A stretch of 64,000 nucleotides of DNA from contig CAYOPI010000004.1 in the NCBI GenBank assembly GCA_964405825.1, positions 31,756-95,755 of the forward strand. The letters run 5' to 3'. Under the pieces are notes generated by a model. The model did not search any database. It was not told the origin of the DNA and was given only the letters and a program-made list of their open reading frames with translations. Position numbers and translations under genes: made by a program. Shown here piece after piece: positions 53,505 through 62,730 of the stretch (its first letter is position 1; every line of letters begins with the position of its first letter). Source of the stretch: JBHJGM01 sp964405825 (GTDB lineage: Bacteria > Verrucomicrobiota > Verrucomicrobiia > Opitutales > JBHJGM01).

Positions 53505-53546
53505 AAAAAAGAGAACCCGGCTTGCCCCCTATATGGCAAACCGGGT
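53505..53546 (-). terminator. rho-independent terminator downstream of the EF-hand gene
   Basis: On the minus strand a 12-bp stem (ACCCGGTTTGCC / GGCAAGCCGGGT, one G-T pair) with an 8-base loop is followed by a short spacer and six T (complement at 53505-53510). It ends the EF-hand transcript about 110 bases after its stop and precedes mscS. Confidence 0.83.
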
Positions 53547-53658
53547 CCTTGACGGTGTGTCGCTTCCCTATGTGCTGTCGTATGCTTGCCCTCAGGGGGC
53601 AAATCTCTGTGCCTGTGTCTCTCTGCCTGCTTGAAAAGAGGGGGCGGGGCGAAATCGC

Positions 53659-54453
53659 TCAGTTGCTGAATCCGCGGCGGGGACGCTCCGGGCGGCTCTC
53701 GCGGGCGGCGGCTTTTTCCTCATCGTCGAGGACGCCATCGCCGTTGGTGTCGAAGCGCTCCAGAACCATGGACTGGCGCAAAGCCTGGCGTTCGTCCTGA
53801 TCGAGGGTGCCGTCGCCGTTGGCGTCAAACTCGGCCCTCCTGGCTTCGGCCTGGGCGCGGGCGGCAGCCTTCTCGTCGTCATCGATGACGCCGTCTGCGT
53901 TGCTGTCGAAGCGTTCCAGAAGGCGCTGATGGCGGGCCGCCGCACGCGGACGATTCTCCAGAAACCGGGCTTTCATGGCCGCGCGTTCATCCTCGTTGAG
54001 TTCGCCGTCGCCATCGGTGTCAAACTCGGCGATGCGCTCCTGGCGGGCGGCCTCGGCGGCGGCCTGCTCCTCGGGGTCGAGGGTGCCGTTGCCGTTTTCG
54101 TCGAACTTTTCCAGTCCCCGGCGCTGGCGCACGGCCTGGCGGGCGGCTTCACGCTCCTCCGGGTCGAGGGTACCGTCGCCGTTGGCGTCGAACTCCTGCT
54201 TGAGCGCCTGAATGTCAATGCGGGGGCGTTCGCCGCGGGGGCCGCCCTGGCGGGGACCTTCTTCGCGGCGAGCCTGGCGGGCCGCTTCCTTCTCGGCATC
54301 GTCGATGACGCCGTCGTTATTGGTGTCGAAGCGTTCGAGGAAACGCTGGGGCGGGCTTTCGCCGGGGGCGGGCTGGGCCAGCAGCTGGCTGGCGCCGAAG
54401 AGAACGAGGGCGGCGGTGCCTGCGCTCAGGGTAAATCGGGTCGTGGTCTTCAT
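53659..54453 (-). CDS. secreted seven-EF-hand calcium-binding protein
   Basis: A 264-residue protein with a signal peptide (TLSAGTAALVLFGASQLLAQ). Seven EF-hand calcium loops begin at Asp43, Asp89, Asp118, Asp145, Asp183, Asp210 and Asp235, each of the form FDxNGDGxLDxxE. The loop at 118 has Asn in place of the third acidic position. The linkers are Arg/Ala/Glu-rich helices, and the sixth is close to the second in sequence, which points to internal duplication. It is periplasmic or exported and probably a calcium buffer or matrix protein. ATG 54453 gives the signal peptide; a longer frame to 54474 is unlikely. It is followed by a strong terminator. Confidence 0.88.
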   Translation of the reverse strand: MKTTTRFTLSAGTAALVLFGASQLLAQPAPGESPPQRFLERFDTNNDGVIDDAEKEAARQARREEGPRQGGPRGERPRIDIQALKQEFDANGDGTLDPEEREAARQAVRQRRGLEKFDENGNGTLDPEEQAAAEAARQERIAEFDTDGDGELNEDERAAMKARFLENRPRAAARHQRLLERFDSNADGVIDDDEKAAARAQAEARRAEFDANGDGTLDQDERQALRQSMVLERFDTNGDGVLDDEEKAAARESRPERPRRGFSN

Positions 54454-54619
54454 CGGTCGGGTTTCTCCAGTCAATCAGTCGGTCGGTGTGGGTCGGTCGA
54501 ACGGTTTTTCAGTTGAAGGCGACAGGGGCCCGCTGTTCGCTGTGATGTCTGGGTAAACGCACCGGCCCGGGAAAAGTTTCAGCAGGCCTGCGCAGACGCC
54601 GGCAACCGCACCCTTCATC

Positions 54620-55024
54620 ATGTGGCAGCTCAACTTCAGCGACCAGGCCATCGCCGAACTCAACAAGCTCGACAAGCTCGAGCAGCTCGAGCTGATGGAG
54701 GCCTTCAGCGCCGTTACCAGCGCGCGGATGCGCAAAGCCGGCAGCAACGAGCTGGGCAAGTTCACCCGCGGCAAGGTCACCTACCTGCGCCTGCGTGCCG
54801 GGGAGTTTCGTATCTACTTCGAGCACCAGGATGAGGAGACGCTCTTCGCCCACTACATCCTGCACCAGCACACGCTGACCGACTTCGTCTTCCGCTTTAA
54901 GCTGCCGCTGACCGAGGAGCAGGTCGTGGAGAATCACGGCTCGTTCTGGAAGTACCTGGACACCCTCAAGAAGCCCGAAAAAGGCGATGCGCCCCCCTCC
55001 TCGCTCCCGCCGCCGGCGGTCTGA
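54620..55024 (+). CDS. RelE/ParE-like protein without antitoxin
   Basis: A 134-residue protein with a RelE-like core: NFSDQAIAELNKLDKLEQLELMEAF, then KVTYLRLRAGEFRIYFEHQDE, where the family reads YRLRVGDYRVIYEI. A C-terminal extension of about 40 residues (KYLDTLKKPEK then a Ser/Pro-rich tail) is not typical. No antitoxin-sized gene lies next to it. It may be a stand-alone regulator rather than a toxin. Identity at superfamily level is likely. Confidence 0.72.
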   Translation: MWQLNFSDQAIAELNKLDKLEQLELMEAFSAVTSARMRKAGSNELGKFTRGKVTYLRLRAGEFRIYFEHQDEETLFAHYILHQHTLTDFVFRFKLPLTEEQVVENHGSFWKYLDTLKKPEKGDAPPSSLPPPAV

Positions 55025-55221
55025 AAACCGTTCACGTCACCGCCCGGCGGGCCGCGCCGGATGCCCCTGTCGGCACCTGCGGGTAAGTCTGCCAATGGCT
55101 CGTGAACAAGCCGTGAACGCCGGATTACTTATCAACATTGTGGCAAAACGGTGCGCTCAATCGACACACTGCTGACACGAACTCGTCACCTTAACCCCGC
55201 CTCCCGCAAGCTTTTGCCGAC

Positions 55222-55250
55222 TTGTTGCTGTTTTTCCCCGAGCCTAATAC
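55222..55250 (+). promoter_or_regulatory. sigma-70-type promoter for dnaN
   Basis: TTGTTG (55222-55227), a spacer of exactly 17 bases and TAATAC (55245-55250) form a good housekeeping promoter. It gives a leader of about 75 bases to the dnaN start. It lies in an AT-rich patch of the 307-base space after the RelE-like gene, where I see nothing else but a single DnaA-box-like TTATCAACA (55129-55137). Confidence 0.6.
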
Positions 55251-55331
55251 GACTGCTTTACTTTTATTTCTTTACTCTATGAATATTAAGAAATTGCCAG
55301 TAAAAGCGACCGACCGCAAAAATCCCCGCCC

Positions 55332-56462
55332 ATGAAGTTCAAAATCAATCGCGACCACTTCGCGAACGGCCTGGCTCAGGTGCTCAACGTCGTTGGCACA
55401 CGCGCCACCATGCCAATTTTGAGCAATGTCCTGATGGAGGCCGAGGGGGAGCACATCTCGCTGACCACGACCAATCTGGACCTGGGCATTCGTTGCCGGA
55501 TCCAGGCCCAGATCGAGACTCCCGGCAAGATCACCCTGCCCGTGCGCAAGCTCTTCACCATCGTGAAGGCACTGCCGAACATTGAGGTGGAGCTAGACGC
55601 CAGCTCGGGCAGCCAGGCCAAGATCACCTCCGGCGGCTCGCTCTTTCGCATCATGGGCATCGACGCCGAGGAATTTCCCCCGCTGCCCACCTTCAAGGAC
55701 GAACACGTTTTCGACCTGCCGCAGAGCGAACTCTCGAATATGCTCAAGTGCGTGTCCTATGCGCAGAGCGCCGACGAAAACCGCTACATCATGAACGCGG
55801 TCTACTTCGCCTTCGACGAGGGCAAGCTGACGCTCGTGGCGACCGATGGGCGGCGTCTGGCGGTGATCGCGCACGACGTCGACATGGGCGACGACAACGC
55901 CGGAGAACTCATTCTGCCGTCCAAGACAGTCGGCGAACTTGAACGCCTGCTGGGTCAGGGCGAGGCCGTCAAGATTGCCTTCAGCGACCGTCAGGTGGCC
56001 TTTGAAATCGGCATCGACGCGGACGACGACAGCAACGGCCTGGCCGAAAACATTTATCTGGTCTCCAAAATCGTCGAGGGCAAGTACCCCAACTACAAGC
56101 AGGTCATCCCCAAGGAAACCGAGCACCGCATCAGCGTGGAGCGCGAGCTGATGCTGGACTGCGTGCAGCGCGCGGCCCTCGTCACCAGCGACAAAAACAA
56201 CTCCGTCAAAATCAAGGTGACCAACAACCTGCTCGAGCTGACCGGCCAGAGCCCCGAGTACGGCGAGTCGCACGAGAGCATGGCCATCCGCTACGAAGGG
56301 CCCGACGTTCAGGTGGCCTTCAACCCCGGCTACCTGATGGAGCCGCTCAAGGCCCTGGGCAGCGACGAGGTCTATTTCGAGTTCAAAGACGAGTTGAGCC
56401 CGGGCATTTTCAAGACGCTGGAGAGCTTTCAGTGCGTGATCATGCCGCTGCGGCTGAACTGA
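55332..56462 (+). CDS. dnaN: DNA polymerase III beta sliding clamp
   Basis: A 376-residue beta clamp of three repeated domains. It opens MKFKINRDHFANGLAQVLNV and has RATMPILSNVLMEA, LVATDGRRLAVI and the C-terminal ECVIMPLRL-type ending (SFQCVIMPLRLN). It encircles DNA and tethers replicative polymerase. The gene stands alone here, without dnaA or recF as neighbours. Confidence 0.97.
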   Translation: MKFKINRDHFANGLAQVLNVVGTRATMPILSNVLMEAEGEHISLTTTNLDLGIRCRIQAQIETPGKITLPVRKLFTIVKALPNIEVELDASSGSQAKITSGGSLFRIMGIDAEEFPPLPTFKDEHVFDLPQSELSNMLKCVSYAQSADENRYIMNAVYFAFDEGKLTLVATDGRRLAVIAHDVDMGDDNAGELILPSKTVGELERLLGQGEAVKIAFSDRQVAFEIGIDADDDSNGLAENIYLVSKIVEGKYPNYKQVIPKETEHRISVERELMLDCVQRAALVTSDKNNSVKIKVTNNLLELTGQSPEYGESHESMAIRYEGPDVQVAFNPGYLMEPLKALGSDEVYFEFKDELSPGIFKTLESFQCVIMPLRLN

Positions 56463-56544
56463 GTCTTTCGCGCACCTTCGCCAGCGGATGCGGCGATTCC
56501 GGGGTGGATCAGCGCCGGCCCGGCCCCCAGTCCCGGCTTTCAGC

Positions 56545-57429
56545 ATGACAACGTGGGTCTATTATCTTCTGCCCCTTTTCATTTTTTCGGGTGCGCTGTC
56601 CTACGTCAACATACGCTGGCCGCAGCCGGTACTGGCGCTGTTCAACCGCTGGCTGCGCTGGGCCTTGTTTGCCATCGGCTCCGGGCTGGCCCTGGCCGAG
56701 TTCACCGAAATCGGCAAACCGGCCTGGCTGCTGGCGATCTGCGCGGCGGTCTGCTGGTTCATCGGGGAGACTCTCTACAACTGGTACTTCATCGGGATGG
56801 TCAGCCGCAGCGATGTGCCGTTGTTTCCGCGCTACGAGACCAACCCCAAGCCCGAGGAGTGGCCCAACCAGCGGCGTTTCCTGCGCCTGCGTGAGGAACT
56901 GCGCAGGCTCGGCTTCACCCACCGCGAGTCCCTTCGCGTGGTCATGGGCGAGGGCCTTTTCATGCGCTCGAGCGTCTTTGAAACCGAGGACGCCCTGGTC
57001 TGGGTGCAGGTCCACCTCATCCCGCAGCGGCTGGGAAACTTTCTGCTGTGCTACATCCTGCACTCGCGCACCGACGCCGATCAACGCGTCTGCACCGACA
57101 ATGTCAGCGTGCCCGCGGGGTGTTTCTTCCCGGAGCACTGGCACGTGACCCGGCGGCCCCTGCGGCGCTCCCTGAGGGCGCTCCTGCGCCAGCACCGAAA
57201 GCGCCTCGACCAGGCTCCCGGCAGCGCCATCCCTTACGGCTCCGGAGACAGCCCGGCCGACGAACTCAACCTGCAGCAACGCGAACTCGAACGCCTGAAT
57301 TTTGAGACGGGTTTCCTGCTGCCCCTCCATGACCACGAGGAGTACGGGCGACTCAGCCAGGACGGCCGCTATCGGCTCTGGAAAGAGCTTTGGCTGATCC
57401 ACTACCTGGGCTTCTCGCTGCGGCGCTGA
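56545..57429 (+). CDS. uncharacterised membrane protein next to dnaN
   Basis: A 294-residue protein not recognised. Two or three N-terminal membrane segments (YYLLPLFIFSGALSYVNI; WALFAIGSGLALAEF; WLLAICAAVCWFIGETLYNWYFI) precede a soluble domain. The domain has well-ordered charged and aromatic blocks (LREELRRLGFTHRESLRVVM, ALVWVQVHLIPQRLGNFLLCYI, ELERLNFETGFLLPL, GRYRLWKELWLIHYLGFSL) that look folded and conserved. The cytoplasmic domain may sense or modify lipids or proteins. ATG 56545 is chosen because the preceding in-frame codons are Arg/Pro-rich and unlike coding sequence. It follows dnaN by about 80 bases. Confidence 0.75.
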   Translation: MTTWVYYLLPLFIFSGALSYVNIRWPQPVLALFNRWLRWALFAIGSGLALAEFTEIGKPAWLLAICAAVCWFIGETLYNWYFIGMVSRSDVPLFPRYETNPKPEEWPNQRRFLRLREELRRLGFTHRESLRVVMGEGLFMRSSVFETEDALVWVQVHLIPQRLGNFLLCYILHSRTDADQRVCTDNVSVPAGCFFPEHWHVTRRPLRRSLRALLRQHRKRLDQAPGSAIPYGSGDSPADELNLQQRELERLNFETGFLLPLHDHEEYGRLSQDGRYRLWKELWLIHYLGFSLRR

Positions 57430-57927
57430 ACCGTCCATTCCGGTCTAAATAAAGACTCGGCAGACCCTCAACGTAACGTAAGGGACTACCTGAGCGTGAC
57501 TACAGAGAACGTAACCCGTACGTGACTTGTGCGGACGCCGTCGTGCTTTAGCGAGATGCGCAAGCCGTTGTACATCGGTGACTTATAAGACTGTTAGGAA
57601 GTCGATTGACCTCGGAATAGGGTGCAAAACCCTAGTCGCAGCCCACAGTTGTGCCCATTTGCCGAGAGCCGCCAGTGAGTAAAAGGCGTTTGCATCAAAG
57701 GGCGGTTTCGGCAGATTCAAAAGCGTTGTCGGAACGAGGGTGCCGGCTCACAAACCCGCCCGGGTTTCGGCAACGGATCGCTCATTTCATTGCTTGCTCA
57801 ATCCTGCCGACCGGCAAATGTCACCGCTTGCTGATATAAAGGGCGGGCCTGTGCCCGCCGAGGCTGATGCCCGCGCCAGCCTGTGCTCTTTTTTGTCTGG
57901 CGTACCCCGCCAACCCGGAGGCCGCCC
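57430..57927 (+). other. 500-base non-coding stretch with two hairpins upstream of mobA
   Basis: No open frame of this stretch has coding character. It contains a 6-bp stem TAGGGT-GCAAA-ACCCTA near 57620, and a GC-rich 7-bp stem GGCGGGC-CTGT-GCCCGCC at 57842-57859, about 70 bases before the mobA start and just after TATAAA (57835-57840). The second could sit in the mobA leader. Neither is followed by a T-run. A small RNA is possible but not shown. Confidence 0.45.
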
Positions 57928-58593
57928 GTGACCTCGCCGACGAACATCGACGGGGTCGTCCTGGCCGGTGGCCGCAGCAGCCGGATGGGCCGAGACAAGG
58001 CCACCCTCATGTTTCAGGGCCAGACCCTGCTGGGCCGGGCCAAGCGCGCCCTGCGTCCGCTTTGCCAGGCCGTCTACGTGTCCATTCGCCGCGAACAGCG
58101 CGTGCCCCGCGAGTTTGAGACCGACCGCGTCATCCGCGATGGTTTTGAGAGCGGCGGTTCGCTGGGGGCGATTGTGAGCGTGCTGCAGTCGACGCCGCGC
58201 CGGCCCTGGCTGGTGCTGGCCTGCGACCTGCCTCACGTGGAGCCCGAGCTGCTCGACGATCTGCTGCTGCAGCGCAACAACACCTGCGATGCCACCGCCT
58301 TTGTGACCGGCGAGGACGGCAGCGTGGAAGCGCTCTGCACGCTTTATGAACCTTCGGCGGTCGAACCGCTGCGCCAGGCCCTCAAGAGCGGCGATGACGA
58401 CATTGCCGAGGCGCTGATGGCGCTGACCCTGCAGCGCATCCCCCTGCGCAAGACCGAGTACCTGCGCAGCGTCAAGAATCAGGCGCAGTACGACCACGCC
58501 TTCAGCCAGCAGGCGCAAACGCCCAATCCCTTCTTCGGTCACGGGGGCGAGCAGCGCCTGCGCGAACGACTCCCCAAAGTCGGGCTGGGTTAG
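57928..58593 (+). CDS. mobA: molybdenum cofactor guanylyltransferase
   Basis: A 221-residue MobA-type nucleotidyltransferase. Signature motifs are GVVLAGGRSSRMGRDKATL (GTP-binding loop), WLVLACDLPHVEPELL and SVEALCTLYEPSAVEPL. It attaches GMP to molybdopterin. GTG 57928 is preferred, since GGAGG lies seven bases upstream; the open frame extends to 57883. The C-terminal 25 residues are a short unusual tail. Its stop overlaps the convergent BCCT gene by four bases (TTAG). Confidence 0.9.
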   Translation: MTSPTNIDGVVLAGGRSSRMGRDKATLMFQGQTLLGRAKRALRPLCQAVYVSIRREQRVPREFETDRVIRDGFESGGSLGAIVSVLQSTPRRPWLVLACDLPHVEPELLDDLLLQRNNTCDATAFVTGEDGSVEALCTLYEPSAVEPLRQALKSGDDDIAEALMALTLQRIPLRKTEYLRSVKNQAQYDHAFSQQAQTPNPFFGHGGEQRLRERLPKVGLG

Positions 58594-60614
58594 AGGGTCC
58601 GATTGGCCGCGGCCGGTTCGGGCGCAGGCTTCTTTTCCGGTTTGGTTTCACCGGCGATGGCACGTTTGTGAGCCTCGGGCAGGTCGCCTCGCATCTCGCG
58701 GCGCAGACCGATCCACAGGCTGACACACATCCCGATCACGATGATGCAGAAGGGCAGACCGATGGTGATCGAGCCGGTCTGCAGCGCCTTCAATCCCCCG
58801 GCAACGAGCAGGACGGATGCGAGCGTACCTTCGAGCAGACCCCAGAAAATGCGCGTACCAGTGGTCGGATTTTCGCTGCCACCCGAGGCAATGATATCCG
58901 CGACCAGGGACGCCGAATCCGACGACGTGACAAAAAACAGAACCACGCTGAGGGTGGCGATCAGCGAGGTGATGGCGGCGATCGGGTAGGCCTCCAGCAT
59001 AAAGAACATCGCCGTGGCGGTTGTGTCGACGCGGGTGGTGTGGTCTTCGGAGAGGACGAAACCGCCCTTGTAGGCGCCGAGGCTCATGGGCGCATCGGTG
59101 GAGGCGTAGGGGCCGCTGTAGAGGTCTTCTTCGGCCGGTCGAAACGGAACCGGAAAGAACTGCGCCGGCTGGTCTGCATCGACGAGGACGCCCTTGGCGT
59201 AGCGTACCTGGGCGCCTGAAGGGGTCTGGTAGATGGACTCCGGAAGCCCTCCGTCCACGGCATCGGCATCGGTCAAAACGGGCTGAAGGCGCACGCGTTT
59301 CGGGCTGGCCAGGGATTTCGCCGTGGGGCCGACCAGCCACTGGCCGTCGTCGGTTACGGGCAGTCCGGAAGCGCCGTCGAGCACGGCCACCGGCAGGGTT
59401 CTCGGCTCGTAGTTATAGCGGGCCTCGATCGCTTCCCGGGCCGCCTGGGTCGGCGCGATGTCATCGTAGATTTCCTGGTGCAGCGCGGTGCTGCCAAAGC
59501 CGGTCATCCAGATGGCGGCCACTCCGGTGGGCACCAGCAGGGTACCGGCAATGAACTCCCGGATGGTCCGCCCCTTGGAGATGCGCGCAATGAACATGCC
59601 CACGAAGGGCGACCACGCAATCCACCAGCCCCAGTAAAACACCGTCCAGCCGCCCAGCCAGCCCGAGGCGCTTCCCTCCTGGTAGGAAGCCGTCCAGAAC
59701 GAGGCCTTGGGCAGGTAGCGCAGGTATTCACCGACGTTCTCCACCAGGCTGTTGAAGAGGAAGACGGTGGGGCCGAAGACAAAGAGAAAGAGCAGGAGAA
59801 AGCCGGCCAGGCCCATGTTGAGTTCCGAGAGGCGTCGGATGCCCACGTCCAGTCCGGAGACCAGCGAGGCGACCGCGACGGCGGTGATGCAGGCGATGAT
59901 GGTCACCTGGATTCCCGTACCCTGTTCGAGGCCGAAAACATAATACAGACCGGCATTGACCTGCTTGGCCCCCAGCCCCAGCGAAGTGGCCAGCCCGAAG
60001 AGCGTCGCCAGGACCGCGAGGATATCGATGCAGTCACCCAGGCGCCCGTGAATGCGGCTGCCCAGAATCGGGTAAAAGACCGAACGAAAGCTGAGCGGGA
60101 GCCCCCGCCGAAAACCAAAGTAGGCCAGGGCGAGTGCGACCAGCGCATAGAGGGCCCAGGGGTGAAAGCCCCAGTGAAACAGGGTGATGCCCATCGACTC
60201 GCGGGCGGCCAGGAGGCTCGCGGCTTCGCCCCGGGGTGGGCTCAGATAGTGGCTGACGGGCTCCACCACACCATAGAAGAGCATCCCGATGCCCATGCCC
60301 GCGGAAAAAAGCATGGCAAACCAGGTGGCCGTGCCGAACTCCGGGCGATCCACGTCCGAACCCAGGCGCAGCTTGCCGTAGCGGCTGAAGCCCAGGAACA
60401 GGGCGAAGCACAGAAAGCCCGTCATCGACAGGATGTAGAGCCAGGAGAAATGCGTGGTGATCTCCTGCTGCAGCCAGCCAAAGAGGATGTTCGCGCGCGC
60501 CGGCGCCAGGGCCGCTCCCAGAACGAAGAGCACCACGAGAACCGCAGCGGCGGGAAAAACTACCGGATGGGCCTCGATGGTCAGCCCGAAGACGCGCTTG
60601 CGAATCGCTTTCAT
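58590..60614 (-). CDS. BCCT-family betaine transporter with large periplasmic insertion
   Basis: A 674-residue transporter of the betaine/carnitine/choline family. Twelve membrane helices are arranged normally. Key motifs are GMGIGMLFYGVVEPVSHY and the signature WTVFYWGWWIAWSPFVGMFIARISKGRTIREF, with the terminal helices starting TSSDSASLVADI. Between GSTALH (about 380) and TTATAMFFMLEAYP (about 531) lie about 150 residues where family members have about 25-30; this extra part should be periplasmic. It is the last gene of the betaine operon. The C-terminus is charged and Pro-rich, as in osmosensing members. Confidence 0.93.
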   Translation of the reverse strand: MKAIRKRVFGLTIEAHPVVFPAAAVLVVLFVLGAALAPARANILFGWLQQEITTHFSWLYILSMTGFLCFALFLGFSRYGKLRLGSDVDRPEFGTATWFAMLFSAGMGIGMLFYGVVEPVSHYLSPPRGEAASLLAARESMGITLFHWGFHPWALYALVALALAYFGFRRGLPLSFRSVFYPILGSRIHGRLGDCIDILAVLATLFGLATSLGLGAKQVNAGLYYVFGLEQGTGIQVTIIACITAVAVASLVSGLDVGIRRLSELNMGLAGFLLLFLFVFGPTVFLFNSLVENVGEYLRYLPKASFWTASYQEGSASGWLGGWTVFYWGWWIAWSPFVGMFIARISKGRTIREFIAGTLLVPTGVAAIWMTGFGSTALHQEIYDDIAPTQAAREAIEARYNYEPRTLPVAVLDGASGLPVTDDGQWLVGPTAKSLASPKRVRLQPVLTDADAVDGGLPESIYQTPSGAQVRYAKGVLVDADQPAQFFPVPFRPAEEDLYSGPYASTDAPMSLGAYKGGFVLSEDHTTRVDTTATAMFFMLEAYPIAAITSLIATLSVVLFFVTSSDSASLVADIIASGGSENPTTGTRIFWGLLEGTLASVLLVAGGLKALQTGSITIGLPFCIIVIGMCVSLWIGLRREMRGDLPEAHKRAIAGETKPEKKPAPEPAAANRTL

Positions 60615-60638
60615 GCAGGCATGCAGGCGGGCCGGATC

Positions 60639-61483
60639 CTAGACGGAGCCTTTGCGAAAGTGCAGGATGCCCCAGGTCAGCACGCCGCGGCGTCCCGTGT
60701 CGATCCAATGACCCAGGCCCGTCTTCATGGCCGCGATGTAGTCGGGCGAGACGCTTCCGGCCAGCTCGCTCTCGCGCGCTTCGAGTTCGGCCCGGACGCG
60801 GGTGTAGTGCATCGGCAGGAACGCCGAGAGATCCTCGATTGCCAGAGCCGTCCAGCCCAGTTCCGCGGCGTAGGCACTGTAGGCGGGAATCGAGCCCATG
60901 TCGTCGAGGTGGATCCGGGCCAGCACCGGGGCGAGGATCGCCGGATCGGCGTCGCCGCGCTGCATCGGATCGGTGAAGATGAATTCCCCGCCGGGACGCA
61001 GGACACGGTCGACTTCGGCGAACACCTTGCGGCGATCGCTGCTGTGCAGGATGGCGTCCTGGCACCAGACCAGGTCCATGCTGGCGTCCTCGAACGGAAG
61101 GGCCTCGAAGGAGCCGTCGATGACGTCGAGCTTTGTCTCCAGGCCACGCTCGGAGTTGGTGCGGCGGTTGCGGTCGTTCTGCACGGCGGAGATGTTCAGG
61201 GCTGTGGCGTGCTCCCAGCCGGCGTGCTCGATCAGGTAGCGCATCGAACCACCGTAGCCTGCGCCGATGTCCAGCAGGCGTGCAGCGGCGGGCAGGTGAC
61301 GGACTTTCTCGGCCATGCGTTCGACCGTCCGGCGCGAAGCCTGGGCGATGGTGTCGTCTCCACCGCGCAGGTACAGGCCGATGTGGATATCCTCGCCGCC
61401 CCAGATGGAATAGTAGAAAGTATCGGCGTCGTCGCTGTCGTAGTACTCGCGGGCCTTGCGGACAACTTCGGGTTCCTGGATAC

Positions 61484-61487
<4 letters not shown>
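60639..61487 (-). CDS. sarcosine/dimethylglycine N-methyltransferase
   Basis: A 282-residue SAM-dependent methyltransferase. The N-terminal AREYYDSDDADTFYYSIWGGEDIHIGLY is the hallmark of the SDMT family. Motif I is LLDIGAGYGGSMRYL, followed by PFEDASMDLVWCQDAILHS and LRPGGEFIFTDPMQ. It methylates sarcosine and dimethylglycine to glycine betaine, an osmoprotectant. Its start overlaps the stop of the glycine/sarcosine methyltransferase gene (ATGA), and the BCCT gene follows after 24 bases. Confidence 0.92.
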
Positions 61488-62299
<812 letters not shown>

Positions 62300-62730
62300 G
62301 ATTTGCTCTCCGGTTGAATGATGAGGGGGTGTGTAAAAGTGCGCTGCGTCATGAGGGATAACCATGCCGTGTCATGCTCGGCGGATTCAGTCTCCCCCCC
62401 GAAGGGCTCCAATCGCGCCTTCATCCCATCGTTCCCTGACCGCAGAAAAAACCCTGCCAGGGCACCTGGTTGACCTTTCCGGTGGCGTCGGAACGGTCTG
62501 TTGTGAAAGCGAACAAAGATGGAACGTCGTCTCCGGGCAGGCGTGCGGCCGGCCGGTTTCGGCGGTTTTCAATAGGCGAGGTGGAATACTGGGCGCATCC
62601 GTCCCTCAAGGCAAAGGCAAAGGTCCCGATTCGGCCCGAGCCCACTGTTCATGGTCAAGGTAATCGCTTGCCTTGACCGTTTGGGTGCGTGAACGTGGCC
62701 GCCCTCCCCCTCTAAATCGACGAACGAAAC
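62300..62730. other. divergent promoter region between the betaine operon and gnd
   Basis: About 430 bases with no plausible gene: the small open frames overlap on both strands and lack ribosome sites. It must hold the promoters of the betaine operon (minus) and gnd (plus). I found no clear -35/-10 pair and no strong inverted repeat. An osmotic-response element would be expected here but is not visible by eye. Confidence 0.45.

Noticed and set aside
55129..55137. DnaA-box-like TTATCAACA upstream of dnaN, as a possible origin of replication
   Set aside because: It is a single near-match with no cluster of boxes, no AT-rich unwinding element and no dnaA neighbour.
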